Positions 1-8,984 of a stretch of DNA of 33,286 bases are shown in pieces. The notes beneath the pieces were generated by a model, which was given only the letters and a program-made list of their open reading frames with translations, was not told the DNA's origin and did no database searches. The translations under genes and the position numbers were made by a program. Positions within the stretch are counted from its first letter, which is position 1; every line of letters begins with the position of its first letter. Origin of the DNA: Kineococcus sp. TRM81007 (lineage in GTDB: Bacteria; Actinomycetota; Actinomycetes; Actinomycetales; Kineococcaceae); assembly GCF_022669155.1 (NCBI RefSeq), contig NZ_JALBVB010000056.1, positions 90,532 through 123,817 on the forward strand, in the 5' to 3' direction.

Positions 1-43
1 CACGTCGGCGTGGGGGGTGGTGGTGGCGGGGAGCCGCGCCGAA

Positions 44-57
44 CACCCAGTTGGGTG
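44..57. repeat. Short inverted repeat upstream of the TraR/DksA promoter
   Basis: Six-base arms CACCCA and TGGGTG are separated by GT. The repeat lies about 15 bp before the proposed -35 element of the first gene. It could be an operator half-site pair or the tail of an upstream terminator. The two-base centre makes an RNA hairpin with full pairing unlikely. Confidence 0.3.
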
Positions 58-72
58 ACTTCCTGTTTCCAG

Positions 73-101
73 TTGCTTACGGACAGTCATATCCCTAGTG
101 T
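73..101 (+). promoter_or_regulatory. Predicted promoter of the TraR/DksA-type gene
   Basis: TTGCTT (73-78) and TAGTGT (96-101) are spaced by 17 bp in a locally AT-richer stretch. This fits the -35/-10 layout of a housekeeping actinobacterial sigma factor. Transcription would start near 108, leaving a leader of about 40 nt with an AAGGGGG ribosome-binding site before the GTG at 147. Confidence 0.5.
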
Positions 102-146
102 TCCCCGCACGCGGCAGGCGGCCGTGTCGAACGAAGGGGGACCACC

Positions 147-638
147 GTGGGGGTAGCGGCTTCGGGAACGTCGGCCACGCGGCGCGGCGGTGCGCCGGTG
201 GGGACGGCCCGCGCCCGGTCGGGCGGTGCGGCGCGCGCTGCGGCGGTGCGCGAGCTGCCCGTGAAGGAGACCGAGGAGGCGTGGACACCCGCCGAGCTGG
301 ACGAGGTGCGCACCGAGCTGGAGGCGGAGATCGACAGGCTGACGCGCCAGGTCGACAAGGCGACCAGCTCCTTCTCCGCGCTCGTCGCCGGCGGTGAGGG
401 AGCCGGTGACGACCAGGTCGACCACGGTGCGGCCACGGCGGGCCGTGAGCACGAGATGACGATCGCCAACAACGCCCGCGACCTGCTGGAGCAGACGCAG
501 CGGGCGCTGGTGCGCATGTCCTCGGGCGCCTACGGCGCGTGCGAGTCCTGCACCGGCCCGATCGGCAAGGCGCGCCTGCAGGCCTTCCCGCGCGTGACGC
601 TCTGCGTGGCCTGCAAGGCCCGCGGCGAGCGGCGCTGA
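147..638 (+). CDS. TraR/DksA-type C4 zinc-finger protein
   Basis: This 163-residue protein has an Ala/Arg-rich N-terminus, a charged helical middle (about residues 45-110, probably coiled coil) and a C-terminal C4 zinc finger of the TraR/DksA family. The four cysteines are C132, C135, C153 and C156, in the order CxxC-x17-CxxC, with the family's GPIGxARL signature between them. DksA/TraR proteins bind in the secondary channel of RNA polymerase and modulate initiation, but many actinobacterial members are uncharacterised, so a role in transcription is inference. The start is GTG 147, preceded by GAAGGGGG at 132-140; later start codons would shorten the coil. The gene stands alone, with its own promoter upstream and a strong hairpin immediately downstream, before lspA. 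Confidence 0.85.
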   Translation: MGVAASGTSATRRGGAPVGTARARSGGAARAAAVRELPVKETEEAWTPAELDEVRTELEAEIDRLTRQVDKATSSFSALVAGGEGAGDDQVDHGAATAGREHEMTIANNARDLLEQTQRALVRMSSGAYGACESCTGPIGKARLQAFPRVTLCVACKARGERR

Positions 639-644
639 CGTCTC

Positions 645-677
645 CCGCCCGTCCGCCCGGCCCGGGCGGACGGGCGG
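645..677 (+). terminator. Long GC-rich hairpin terminator after the TraR/DksA gene
   Basis: A perfect inverted repeat with 16-nt arms (645-660 and 662-677) is centred on a single base and starts 7 nt after the stop codon. A stem of about 13-14 bp can form once a few central bases open as a loop. No T tract follows, which is common for actinobacterial terminators. Confidence 0.7.
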
Positions 678-715
678 AGCACCGGCACCCGGCGGCGTGG
701 GAGACTCGTGCGGCC

Positions 716-1276
716 ATGACCGATCCCGCCCCCACCGGCCCCCCGCTGCCCGGCGCGCGCCCGCGGCGCGCCTCGTGGGCCCTCGCGCTCGCCCTGCTCG
801 TGTACGTGCTGGACCAGGTCACGAAGGTGCTGGCCGTGGCCCACCTGGAGCCCGGGGTGCGTGAGCCGTTCGTCGGGGAGCTCCTGCAGTTCCACCTGAT
901 CCGCAACCCCGGGGCGGCGTTCAGCTTCGCCACCGGCAGCACGTGGATCTTCACCGTGGTGGCCGTGGCGGTGGTGGTCGCGGTGCTGTGGCTGGTGCGG
1001 CGCCTGCGCAGCACCGGCTGGGCGTTCGCGTTCGGCTTCCTGCTGGCCGGTGCGGCGGGCAACCTCACCGACCGGCTCGTGCGCCAGCCCGGCTTCGCCC
1101 GCGGCCACGTCGTGGACTTCCTGGAGCTGCCGCGCTGGCCGATCTTCAACGTCGCGGACGCGAGCATCTGCGCGGCCGCCGTGCTCATCGCGGTGCTGTC
1201 GCTGCGCGGGGTGGACCTGGACGGCACCCGCGAGCAGCGCAGCCCCCGCGGCGCGGGGGAGGGCTCCCGTGCCTGA
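716..1276 (+). CDS. lspA: Lipoprotein signal peptidase (signal peptidase II)
   Basis: LspA is an aspartic protease of the inner membrane that removes the signal peptide of prolipoproteins after lipid is attached to the lipobox cysteine. The 186-residue product has four hydrophobic segments (about 21-38, 72-95, 101-115 and 144-163). It carries the family motifs DQVTK (33-37), NPGAAFS (64-70), GNLTDR (115-120), VVDF and FNVADAS. The catalytic pair is D119 and D148. The length is normal apart from a short basic N-terminal tail and a charged C-terminal tail. ATG 716 was chosen because upstream in-frame codons fall into the terminator hairpin. A GAGACT hexamer lies 9 nt before it, with no clear Shine-Dalgarno. 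The last 8 bases overlap the next gene, so the two are probably translated together. Confidence 0.93.
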   Translation: MTDPAPTGPPLPGARPRRASWALALALLVYVLDQVTKVLAVAHLEPGVREPFVGELLQFHLIRNPGAAFSFATGSTWIFTVVAVAVVVAVLWLVRRLRSTGWAFAFGFLLAGAAGNLTDRLVRQPGFARGHVVDFLELPRWPIFNVADASICAAAVLIAVLSLRGVDLDGTREQRSPRGAGEGSRA

Positions 1277-2192
1277 GGTCCGCAGCCTGCCGGTCCCCGA
1301 CGGCCTGGAGGGCGAGCGCGTCGACGCCGCCCTCTCCCGCCTGCTGGGTCTGTCCCGCACCCGCGCCGCGGAGATCGCCGCGGCGGGCGGCGTGCTCATC
1401 GACGGCTCCCCGGCGGCCAAGTCCGACCGTGTGCGCGCCGGCGCCTGGCTGGAGGTGGAGGTCCCCGACCCGCCGTCGGCGCCGGCCGTGGTGCCCGAGG
1501 CCGTCGAGGGGCTGACGGTCGTCCACGACGACGACGACCTCGTCGTCGTGGACAAGCCCGTGGGGGTGGCCGCCCACCCCAGCCCGGGCTGGACCGGACC
1601 GACGGTGGTGGGGGGCCTGGCCGGTGCGGGGTACCGCATCGCCACCTCCGGTGCCGCCGAGCGCCAGGGCGTGGTCCACCGCCTGGACGTGGGCACCTCG
1701 GGCCTGATGGTGGTGGCCAAGAGCGAGCACGCCTACTCGGCGCTCAAGCGCGCCTTCAAGGAGCGCACGGTCGAGAAGGTCTACCACGCGGTCGTGCAGG
1801 GGCACCCGGACCCGCTGCGCGGCACGATCGACGCCCCCATCGGGCGCCACCCCGGCGGGGCCTACAAGTTCGCCGTGACCGCCGAGGGCAAGCCGTCGGT
1901 GACCCACTACGAGGTCCTGGAGGCGTTCCGCGCCGCCGCCCTGGCGGAGGTGCACCTGGAGACGGGCCGCACGCACCAGATCCGCGTGCACTTCGCCGCG
2001 CTGCGGCACCCGTGCGTGGGGGACCTCACCTACGGGGCGGACCCGACGCTGGCGGCCCGGCTGGGCGTCTCCCGCCAGTGGCTGCACGCCGTCCGCCTCG
2101 GCTTCGAGCACCCCGGCACCGGCCGGGCGGTGGAGTTCACCAGCGCGTACCCGGCCGACCTCGCCACGGCGCTGGAGCGCCTGGCCGGCTGA
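1269..2192 (+). CDS. rluD: RluA/RluD-type 23S rRNA pseudouridine synthase
   Basis: This 307-residue enzyme isomerises uridines to pseudouridine in large-subunit rRNA. An N-terminal S4 RNA-binding domain (about 15-75, with [17 protein letters not shown]) is followed by the RluA-type catalytic domain. The signature HRLDVGTSG is present with D140 as the catalytic aspartate, and the [11 protein letters not shown] motif lies further on. RluD assignment (helix 69 uridines) rests on the S4 domain and on the lspA neighbour; other RluA subfamilies are possible. GTG 1269 overlaps the end of lspA by 8 bp, the usual coupled arrangement in actinobacteria. The stop codon TGA sits in the loop of a perfect hairpin. 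Confidence 0.9.
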   Translation: MPEVRSLPVPDGLEGERVDAALSRLLGLSRTRAAEIAAAGGVLIDGSPAAKSDRVRAGAWLEVEVPDPPSAPAVVPEAVEGLTVVHDDDDLVVVDKPVGVAAHPSPGWTGPTVVGGLAGAGYRIATSGAAERQGVVHRLDVGTSGLMVVAKSEHAYSALKRAFKERTVEKVYHAVVQGHPDPLRGTIDAPIGRHPGGAYKFAVTAEGKPSVTHYEVLEAFRAAALAEVHLETGRTHQIRVHFAALRHPCVGDLTYGADPTLAARLGVSRQWLHAVRLGFEHPGTGRAVEFTSAYPADLATALERLAG

Positions 2193-2203
2193 GCCGGCCA
2201 GGC
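2179..2203 (+). terminator. Hairpin with the rluD stop codon in its loop
   Basis: Perfect 11-base arms, GCCTGGCCGGC (2179-2189) and GCCGGCCAGGC (2193-2203), flank the stop codon TGA (2190-2192). The left arm encodes the last residues of the synthase. This would end or attenuate the lspA-rluD transcript before dnaE, but a three-base loop that is also a stop codon would be masked while ribosomes terminate. Confidence 0.55.
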
Positions 2204-2239
2204 CCGGCGAGGCTCCCCGGCCCTGTCGCAGGGGCCACC

Positions 2240-2245
2240 TACGAT
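2240..2245 (+). promoter_or_regulatory. Predicted -10 element of dnaE
   Basis: TACGAT fits the TAnnnT actinobacterial -10. It lies 45 bp before the dnaE ATG. An AGGAG ribosome-binding site at 2276-2280 is 10 nt before the start. No convincing -35 element is seen at the expected distance. Confidence 0.4.
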
Positions 2246-2290
2246 CGATCCCGCACCACCCCCGCTGCACCGCTCAGGAGGCGCCTCACC

Positions 2291-5200
2291 ATGGCATCCG
2301 CCGACTCGTTCGCCCACCTGCACGTGCACACCGAGTACTCGATGCTCGACGGTGCGGCGAAGGTCGACGACCTCTTCCGCGAGGCCGCCGCCATGGGCAT
2401 GCCCGCGGTCGCCACCACCGACCACGGCTTCGTCTTCGGCGCCTACGACTTCTGGAAGACCGCCAAGAAGCACGGCGTGAAGCCGATCATCGGCGTGGAG
2501 GCCTACCTGACGCCGGGCACCGCGCGCCAGGACAAGACGCGCGTGAAGTGGGGCGAGCAGGGCACCCGCCCGGGTGACGACGTCTCCGGCTCGGGCTCGT
2601 ACACCCACATGACCATGCTGGCCGAGAACACCGCCGGCATGCACAACCTCTTCAAGATGAGCTCGCTGGCCTCGCTGGAGGGCTTCCTCTACAAGCCGCG
2701 CATGGACCGCGAGCTGCTCAACACGTACGCGAAGGGCCTCATCGCCACCACCGGCTGCCCGTCCGGCGAGGTGCAGACCCGCCTGCGGCTGGGGCAGTAC
2801 GACGAGGCGCGCGCGGCGGCGGCGGAGTTCCGCGACATCTTCGGCGCGGGCAACTTCTTCTGCGAGCTCATGGACCACGGCCTGGACATCGAGAAGCGGG
2901 TCCAGGACGACCTGCTCAAGCTCGCCAAGGACCTGGACCTGCCCCTGCTGGCCACCAACGACCTGCACTACACGCAGGCCTCCGACGCGCAGGCGCACGC
3001 GGCGCTGCTGTGCGTGCAGTCCGGTTCCACGCTGGCGGACCCCAAGCGGTTCAAGTTCGACGCGGACGAGTTCTACCTCAAGAGCCCCGCGGAGATGCGC
3101 CACCTGTGGCGGGACCACCCCGAGGCGTGCGACAACACCCTGCTCATCGCCGAGCGCTGCGAGGTGGAGTTCACCGAGTCCACCGGCGCCTACATGCCGC
3201 GCTTCCCCTGCCCGCCGGGGGAGAACGAGGAGAGCTGGTTCGTCAAGGAGGTCTGGAGCGGCCTGGCGGCGCGCTACCCGGACAGCATCCCCGACGAGGT
3301 GCGCAAGCAGGCCGAGTACGAGATCGAGGTCATCGTCTCCAAGGGCTACGCCGGCTACTTCCTCGTCGTCGCCGACTTCATCAACTGGTCCAAGGAGAAC
3401 GGCATCCGGGTGGGTCCGGGCCGCGGTTCCGGCGCCGGGTCGATGGCCGCGTACGCCATGAAGATCACCGACCTGGACCCGCTGCGCCACGGCCTGTTCT
3501 TCGAGCGGTTCCTGAACCCCGAGCGCATGTCGATGCCCGACTTCGACGTCGACTTCGACGAGCGCCGGCGCGGTGAGGTGATCCAGTACGTCGTCGAGAA
3601 GTACGGGACCGACCGCGTCGCCCAGATCGTCACCTACGGCACCATCAAGGCCAAGCAGGCCGTCAAGGACTCCTCGCGCGTGCTCGGGTTCCCGTTCTCC
3701 ATGGGCGAGCGGATCACCAAGGCGATGCCGCCGGCCGTCATGGGCAAGGACATCCCGCTGTCGGGCATCTTCGACCCGTCGCACAAGCGCTACTCCGAGG
3801 CGGGGGAGTTCCGCGAGCTGTACAAGACGGACCCGGAGGTCGTGCGGGTCGTCGACACCGCCCGCGGCCTGGAGGGCCTGAAGCGGCAGTGGGGCGTGCA
3901 CGCCGCCGGCGTCATCATGTCCTCGGACCCGCTGATCGACCTCATCCCCATCATGAAGCGCGAGGCCGACGGCGCGATCATCACCCAGTTCGACTACCCG
4001 ACGTGCGAGACGCTCGGGCTGGTCAAGATGGACTTCCTCGGTCTGCGCAACCTGACGATCCTGGACGACGCGCTGAAGAACGTCGTCCTCAACGGCAAGG
4101 ACCCGGTCGACCTGGACTCCCTGGAGCTGGACGACCCGGCGACGTACGCGCTGCTCGGGCGCGGTGACACCCTGGGCGTGTTCCAGTTCGACGGCGGCCC
4201 GATGCGGTCCCTGCTGCGCCTGATGCGCCCGGACAACTTCGAGGACATCTCCGCCGTCGGTGCGCTGTACCGCCCGGGGCCGATGGGTGCCGGTTCGCAC
4301 ACCGCCTACGCGCTGCGCAAGAACGGTCAGCAGGAGATCACCCCGATCCACCCCGAGCTGGCCGAGGCCCTCGAGGAGGTCCTCTCCACGACGTACGGCC
4401 TGATCGTGTACCAGGAGCAGGTCATGTCGATCGCGCAGAAGGTCGCCGGGTACAGCCTCGGCAAGGCCGACCTGCTGCGCCGCGCGATGGGCAAGAAGAA
4501 GCGCGAGGTCCTCGACGCCGAGTACGTCGGTTTCGAGGCCGGCATGAAGGAGAACGGTTTCTCCGCCGCCGCGGTCAAGGCCCTGTGGGACGTCCTCGTC
4601 CCCTTCTCCGACTACGCGTTCAACAAGGCGCACTCGGCCGCCTACGGGCTCGTGTCCTACTGGACGGCGTACCTCAAGGCGAACTACCCGGCCGAGTACA
4701 TGGCCGCGGTGCTCACCAGCGTGCGCGACGACAAGGACAAGTCGGCGCTGTACCTCAACGAGTGCCGCCGCATGGGCATCCAGGTGCTGCCGCCGGACGT
4801 CAACGAGTCCAGCGCGAACTTCACCGCGGTCGGCAAGGACATCCGCTTCGGCCTGACGGCCATCCGCAACGTCGGCGCGAACGTCGTCGACGCGATCGTC
4901 GCCGCCCGGGGGGAGAAGGGCCGCTACGAGTCGTTCACGGACTTCCTGACGAAGGTGCCTGCCGTGGTGTGCAACAAGCGCACCATCGAGTCGCTCATCA
5001 AGGCCGGCGCGTTCGACTCCCTGGGCCACCGCCGCCGCGCGCTGGTCGCCAAGCACGAGGACGCCGTCGACGCCGTCGTGGACGTCAAGCGCAACGAGGC
5101 CATCGGCCAGTTCGACCTCTTCGCCGGCCTCGGCGGCGAGGACGGCGCGGGGTCCGCCAGCGGCTTCACGGTGGAGATCCCCGACCTGCCGGAGTGGGAG

Positions 5201-5836
5201 AAGGGCGAGCTGCTGGCCCACGAGCGGCAGATGCTCGGCCTGTACGTCTCGGACCACCCGCTGTTCGGGCTGGAGCACCTGCTGGCCAACGCCTCGGACT
5301 GCTCGATCGCGTCGTTGAACACCGACGAGTCGCGTCCCGACGGTTCGCAGATCACCATCGCCGGCATGATCACCGGCTTGCAGCGCAAGACCACCAAGCA
5401 GGGCAACCAGTGGGCCATCGTGACGGTGGAGGACCTCGAGGGCGCCATCGAGTGCCTGTTCTTCCCGCAGGCGTACATGACCGTCGCCCCGCTGCTCGCC
5501 GAGGACCTCGTCGTGGTGGTCAAGGGCCGGCTGAACCGCCGGGACGAGGTGCCCACGATCTACGCCTCCGAGCTGCAGGTGCCCGACGTCAGCGTCACCG
5601 ACGGCATGCCCGTCACCGTCTCGCTGCCCACGGCCCGCTGCACCCCGCCGGTCGTGGAGCGCCTGCGCGACGTGCTGACCACCCACCCGGGCACCACGGA
5701 GGTCCGCCTGCGCCTGACGAGGGCGGGCGGGGGAGCGGGAACCCTCATGCGCCTGGACGACGCCCTGCGGGTGACGCCGAGCCCGGCGCTGTTCGGCGAC
5801 CTCAAGGCGCTGCTCGGCCCGACGTGCCTGGCGTGA
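2291..5836 (+). CDS. dnaE: DNA polymerase III subunit alpha, DnaE1 type
   Basis: This is the replicative polymerase catalytic subunit, 1181 residues, normal for actinobacterial DnaE1. The N-terminal PHP domain looks catalytically competent. The putative metal ligands H11, H13, D20, H45, E70, H106, C156, D224 and H226 are all present, matching the pattern reported for the proofreading PHP domain of Mycobacterium tuberculosis DnaE1. The polymerase core has PDFDVDF (416-422), with D419 and D421 as probable catalytic aspartates, and a third, D581, in KMDFLGLRNL. A C-terminal OB-fold starts near residue 1020 (ITIAGMITGLQRKT). ATG 2291 was chosen for its AGGAG at 2276-2280 and because MASADSFAHLHVH aligns with the family N-terminus. 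The last 4 bases overlap the next gene's GTGA. Confidence 0.97.
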   Translation: MASADSFAHLHVHTEYSMLDGAAKVDDLFREAAAMGMPAVATTDHGFVFGAYDFWKTAKKHGVKPIIGVEAYLTPGTARQDKTRVKWGEQGTRPGDDVSGSGSYTHMTMLAENTAGMHNLFKMSSLASLEGFLYKPRMDRELLNTYAKGLIATTGCPSGEVQTRLRLGQYDEARAAAAEFRDIFGAGNFFCELMDHGLDIEKRVQDDLLKLAKDLDLPLLATNDLHYTQASDAQAHAALLCVQSGSTLADPKRFKFDADEFYLKSPAEMRHLWRDHPEACDNTLLIAERCEVEFTESTGAYMPRFPCPPGENEESWFVKEVWSGLAARYPDSIPDEVRKQAEYEIEVIVSKGYAGYFLVVADFINWSKENGIRVGPGRGSGAGSMAAYAMKITDLDPLRHGLFFERFLNPERMSMPDFDVDFDERRRGEVIQYVVEKYGTDRVAQIVTYGTIKAKQAVKDSSRVLGFPFSMGERITKAMPPAVMGKDIPLSGIFDPSHKRYSEAGEFRELYKTDPEVVRVVDTARGLEGLKRQWGVHAAGVIMSSDPLIDLIPIMKREADGAIITQFDYPTCETLGLVKMDFLGLRNLTILDDALKNVVLNGKDPVDLDSLELDDPATYALLGRGDTLGVFQFDGGPMRSLLRLMRPDNFEDISAVGALYRPGPMGAGSHTAYALRKNGQQEITPIHPELAEALEEVLSTTYGLIVYQEQVMSIAQKVAGYSLGKADLLRRAMGKKKREVLDAEYVGFEAGMKENGFSAAAVKALWDVLVPFSDYAFNKAHSAAYGLVSYWTAYLKANYPAEYMAAVLTSVRDDKDKSALYLNECRRMGIQVLPPDVNESSANFTAVGKDIRFGLTAIRNVGANVVDAIVAARGEKGRYESFTDFLTKVPAVVCNKRTIESLIKAGAFDSLGHRRRALVAKHEDAVDAVVDVKRNEAIGQFDLFAGLGGEDGAGSASGFTVEIPDLPEWEKGELLAHERQMLGLYVSDHPLFGLEHLLANASDCSIASLNTDESRPDGSQITIAGMITGLQRKTTKQGNQWAIVTVEDLEGAIECLFFPQAYMTVAPLLAEDLVVVVKGRLNRRDEVPTIYASELQVPDVSVTDGMPVTVSLPTARCTPPVVERLRDVLTTHPGTTEVRLRLTRAGGGAGTLMRLDDALRVTPSPALFGDLKALLGPTCLA

Positions 5837-6321
5837 CGGACGGCACGTCGGACCAGGGGAGCGGCGCCCGCGGGGTGCGGTTGCCGATGGCGCTGCTGCT
5901 CGGCCAGGCGGTCGCCGGCCCGCTGCTGGGGGTGCTGTGGTGGGCGCTGGCCCGCCGCCCCGCGCCGTGGCTGGTGGGGGAACCGGTCGTGGTCACCGGC
6001 GCGGCGTACCCGATCGCCCGCGACGGCTCCTTCGCAGCGCTGACGGCGCTGGCCGGCCTGGTCGCCGGCGCTCTGGTGCTGCGCTGGGCCCGGGAGCACC
6101 CGCTGCCGGTCATGGTGGCGGGGCTGACCGGGGCGCTGGCCGGGTCGCTGCTGACGGTCGCGACCGCCGGCGTCCTGCCGCCGTCGGACCCGTCGGCGCT
6201 GGCGCACGTGTCCGTGTACGCGTGGGCGGTGGTGCTGGTGCAGCCGCTGGTCGTCAGCGTCGTGGTCGCGGTGGTGAGCCTGGCGGGCGCGCTCGTGGCC
6301 TGGACCCGGTCGGAGGCCTGA
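5833..6321 (+). CDS. Small integral membrane protein of unknown function
   Basis: The 162-residue product has a short polar N-terminus and four hydrophobic segments (about 18-36, 59-80, 90-113 and 122-152). It ends in a basic tail, WTRSEA. I see no catalytic motif and do not recognise the family; a DUF-type actinobacterial membrane protein is likely. The GTG at 5833 overlaps the dnaE stop in a GTGA, so it is probably translated from the dnaE message. A later ATG at 5887 would remove only the polar N-terminus and is a credible alternative. The gene converges on the YbaK-type gene with a 9-bp gap and no obvious terminator. Confidence 0.7.
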   Translation: MTDGTSDQGSGARGVRLPMALLLGQAVAGPLLGVLWWALARRPAPWLVGEPVVVTGAAYPIARDGSFAALTALAGLVAGALVLRWAREHPLPVMVAGLTGALAGSLLTVATAGVLPPSDPSALAHVSVYAWAVVLVQPLVVSVVVAVVSLAGALVAWTRSEA

Positions 6322-6330
6322 GGACCGTCG

Positions 6331-6846
6331 TCAGGACCGCGCGACGGCCGCGTACCGCCCGCCCGTGGCGGCCAGCAGGTCTCCCGGCGCCAGCTCCACC
6401 TGCAGACCGCGCCGCCCGGCGCTGACGAACACGGTCGCGAACCCCTCCGCCGACGAGTCGACGACCGTGGGCAGCGTCGTCCTCTGCCCCAGCGGGCTGA
6501 TGCCCCCGACGACGTACCCGCTGGAGCGCTGGGCGCGGACCGGGTCGGCCATGGCGGCCTTCTTGCCGCCGGCGGCCGCGGCGACGGCCTTGAGGTCGAG
6601 CATCGCGGCGACCGGCACGACGGCCACGGCGAGCCGGCCGTCGACGTCCACCAGCAGCGTCTTGAACAGCCGCTCCGGGGTGACGTCCACCCCCTTCTCC
6701 CGAAGCGCCCGCACGGCCTCCTCGCCGTAGGCGGTGCTCGTGGGGTCGTGCTCGTACGGGTGCACGGTGTGCGCGGTGCCGCGCTCGGCGAGCGCGCGCA
6801 GCGCCGGCGTCCCTGCCTCGGGGCGTGCACCGCGGTGCTTGGCCAC
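6331..6846 (-). CDS. ybaK: YbaK/EbsC-type Cys-tRNA(Pro) deacylase
   Basis: This 171-residue protein has the YbaK/ProX editing-domain fold. YbaK enzymes hydrolyse Cys-tRNA(Pro) mis-formed by prolyl-tRNA synthetase. Visible family features are the LFKTLLVDVDG segment with the substrate-contacting lysine, AVVPVAAMLDLKAVA, and the GGISPLGQ loop followed by PTVVDSSAEGFATVFVSAGRRG. The start is GTG (6844-6846 on the complement), 5 nt after GGGAGG (6852-6857). It lies 13 nt downstream of the LON-domain gene and is probably co-transcribed with it. Confidence 0.9.
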   Translation of the reverse strand: MAKHRGARPEAGTPALRALAERGTAHTVHPYEHDPTSTAYGEEAVRALREKGVDVTPERLFKTLLVDVDGRLAVAVVPVAAMLDLKAVAAAAGGKKAAMADPVRAQRSSGYVVGGISPLGQRTTLPTVVDSSAEGFATVFVSAGRRGLQVELAPGDLLAATGGRYAAVARS

Positions 6847-6859
6847 GTGGACCTCCCGG

Positions 6860-7546
6860 TCAGTTGGGGTTGGGCTGCTCGCCGGGCGGCTCGGTGGCCG
6901 GTACCGTCCCCAGCGCCGCCACCAGGGCGATCTCCTCCTTCAGCAGGGCCAGCTCCTCGCGCAGCCGCGCGCGCGTGTCGTGCGCCTCCAGCAGCCGCTG
7001 GCGCTCGGCCAGCGGCAGCACCGCCGCCGCGGCCACGAGGTACGACAGCACCGACGGGTCGGTGGGGGCGGTGGAGCCGCCGATGCCGAGCTGGTCGCGG
7101 TACTCGGCGAAGCGCCGCTCGACGGCCGCGGCCAACGCCGCCACGTCGGCGGGCACGGGAGCCTCCTCGCCCTCCTCGGCCTCCTCGTCGTCGCCGTACG
7201 GCTCGACCAGGCCCATCGGGTACGGGGTGCCGGCGTCCTCGTCCAGGCCCAGCAGCCGGAACCGGGTGGCCCCCACGGTGACGAGCTCGTAGCGGCCGTC
7301 GTCCAGCTCGGTGACCTCGCGCAGCAGCGCGACGCAACCGACCTCGTGCAGGTCGTGCGCGCGACCCTCACCGACCTCGTGGCCGGAGCGGATGGCGACC
7401 ACCCCGAACCCCTTGAGACCGTCGCGCTCCTCGGCGACGAGGTCCTGCACGAGGCGGCGGTAGCGCGGCTCGAAGACGTTCAGCGGCAGCACCAGCCCGG
7501 GGAAGAGCACGCTGCCGAGCGGGAACAGGGGCAGGCGCTGGGGCAC
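6860..7546 (-). CDS. LON substrate-binding domain protein
   Basis: This 228-residue protein begins with the LON domain signature [19 protein letters not shown] followed by [11 protein letters not shown]. It resembles the N-terminal substrate-recognition domain of Lon protease and lacks the AAA and Ser-Lys protease parts. A second helical part (about 140-215) is rich in Glu, Ala and Leu and may be coiled coil. Stand-alone LON proteins are common in actinobacteria and their substrates are mostly unknown. GTG 7546 was chosen because [10 protein letters not shown] begins just there and a TAGACT -10 ends 7 nt upstream with no ribosome-binding site, suggesting a leaderless message. It is divergent from hisD across 67 bp. 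Confidence 0.85.
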   Translation of the reverse strand: MPQRLPLFPLGSVLFPGLVLPLNVFEPRYRRLVQDLVAEERDGLKGFGVVAIRSGHEVGEGRAHDLHEVGCVALLREVTELDDGRYELVTVGATRFRLLGLDEDAGTPYPMGLVEPYGDDEEAEEGEEAPVPADVAALAAAVERRFAEYRDQLGIGGSTAPTDPSVLSYLVAAAAVLPLAERQRLLEAHDTRARLREELALLKEEIALVAALGTVPATEPPGEQPNPN

Positions 7547-7553
7547 CCGCGGG

Positions 7554-7559
7554 AGTCTA
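7554..7559 (-). promoter_or_regulatory. Leaderless-type -10 element of the LON-domain gene
   Basis: Read on the complement, TAGACT is followed by 7 nt and then the GTG start. Transcription starting 6-8 nt after the hexamer would begin at the start codon itself. No Shine-Dalgarno is visible. Confidence 0.55.
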
Positions 7560-7600
7560 GGGCCGGTGCCGGGCCGGACCGCGCGGGGCGCCGCCGTCCG

Positions 7601-7606
7601 TACACT
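7601..7606 (+). promoter_or_regulatory. Leaderless-type -10 element of hisD
   Basis: TACACT is followed by 7 nt and then GTG 7614, with no Shine-Dalgarno between. It is divergent from the TAGACT of the LON gene, with 41 bp between the two hexamers, so the -35 regions must overlap or interleave. Confidence 0.55.
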
Positions 7607-7613
7607 CGCTGCC

Positions 7614-8984
7614 GTGAGCCCTGCCGCCCAGCCCGCCGCCCCGGCCGCCGCCGGGGGAGCCCTCCCCGCGCTGCGCCGCACCGACCTGCGCGGGCGCGTC
7701 CTCGACCCCGTGACCCTGCGCACCGTGCTGCCCCGCGCCGAGGTGGACGTGGCCGCCGCCCTGGCCACCGTCGCCCCCATCTGCGAGGACGTGCGCGCGC
7801 GCGGCACCGCGGCGCTGGTGGAGCTGACCGAGCGCTTCGACGGCGTGCGCCTGCAGGACGTGCGGGTGCCCCGCGAGGCGCTGCGCGCGGCCCTGGAGCA
7901 GCTGGAGCCGCGGGTGCGCGCGGCCCTGGAGGAGAGCGTGCGCCGCGCGCGCCTGGTCCACGCCGACCAGCGCCGGCCCGACACCACCACCCGGCTGGCC
8001 GACGGCGGCACCGTCACCGAGCGGTGGGTCCCGGTGGGGCGCGTGGGGCTGTACGTGCCCGGCGGGCGCGCGGTGTACCCCTCCAGCGTCGTCATGAACG
8101 TGGTGCCCGCGCAGGAGGCCGGGGTCGCCTCCATCGCGGTGACCAGCCCGGCGCAGAAGGAGCACGGCGGCCTGCCGCACCCGACGATCCTGGCCGCCTG
8201 CGAGCTGCTGGGCGTTGACGAGGTGCACGCGGTCGGCGGTGCGCAGGCGGTGGCGATGTTCGCCTACGGGGCGCGCGACGCCGCCGGGGACGTGGTGGTG
8301 GCGCCGGTGGACGTGGTGACCGGTCCCGGCAACATCTACGTCGCCTCCGCCAAGCGGTACGTGCAGGGCGTCGTCGGCATCGACTCCGAGGCCGGCCCCA
8401 CCGAGATCGCGGTGCTGGCCGACGACACCGCCGACCCGCGGCACGTCGCGGCGGACCTCATCAGCCAGGCGGAGCACGACCCGATGGCCGCGGCGGTCCT
8501 CGTCACACCCTCCGCGGCGCTGGCCGACGCCGTCGAGGCGGCGCTCGCCGAGCGCGTGCCGCAGGCGAAGCACGCCGCCCGCATCGCGGAGGCCCTGGGC
8601 GGCAGCCAGTCCGGGATCGTCCTCGTCGACGACGTCGACGCGGGGGTCGCGGTGGTGGACGCCTACGCCGCCGAGCACCTGGAGGTGCAGACGGCCGACG
8701 CGCGCGCCGTCGCCGCCCGGGTGCGCAACGCCGGGGCCGTCTTCGTCGGCGCGCACGCGCCGGTGTCGCTGGGCGACTACTGCGCCGGCTCGAACCACGT
8801 GCTGCCCACCGGCGGCACGGCGGCGCACTCGGGGGGCTTGAGCGTGCAGACGTTCCTGCGCGCCGTGCACGTCGTGGACTACGACGAGGCGGCGCTGCGC
8901 GAGGTCGCCGGCCACGTGGTGGCCCTGGCGGAGTCGGAGGACCTGCCCGCGCACGGGCAGGCGGTCACGGTGAGGTTCTCGTGA
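7614..8984 (+). CDS. hisD: Histidinol dehydrogenase
   Basis: HisD carries out the last two steps of histidine synthesis, oxidising L-histidinol to L-histidine with two NAD+ and a zinc ion. The 456-residue protein has the usual length plus an Ala-rich N-terminal leader of about 20 residues. Motifs include [65 protein letters not shown] with zinc-ligand candidates Q and H, and [13 protein letters not shown] 7614 was chosen because the -10 hexamer sits immediately before it. In most actinobacteria hisC follows directly. Here the next histidine gene is 20.3 kb away. The stop overlaps protein A by 4 bp. Confidence 0.96.
   Translation: MSPAAQPAAPAAAGGALPALRRTDLRGRVLDPVTLRTVLPRAEVDVAAALATVAPICEDVRARGTAALVELTERFDGVRLQDVRVPREALRAALEQLEPRVRAALEESVRRARLVHADQRRPDTTTRLADGGTVTERWVPVGRVGLYVPGGRAVYPSSVVMNVVPAQEAGVASIAVTSPAQKEHGGLPHPTILAACELLGVDEVHAVGGAQAVAMFAYGARDAAGDVVVAPVDVVTGPGNIYVASAKRYVQGVVGIDSEAGPTEIAVLADDTADPRHVAADLISQAEHDPMAAAVLVTPSAALADAVEAALAERVPQAKHAARIAEALGGSQSGIVLVDDVDAGVAVVDAYAAEHLEVQTADARAVAARVRNAGAVFVGAHAPVSLGDYCAGSNHVLPTGGTAAHSGGLSVQTFLRAVHVVDYDEAALREVAGHVVALAESEDLPAHGQAVTVRFS

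Noticed and set aside
2030-5686. A 1218-codon minus-strand frame opposite dnaE
   Set aside because: The protein has shadow-type composition (Val/Leu/Arg/His repeats) and no recognisable domain. dnaE is unmistakable on the plus strand.
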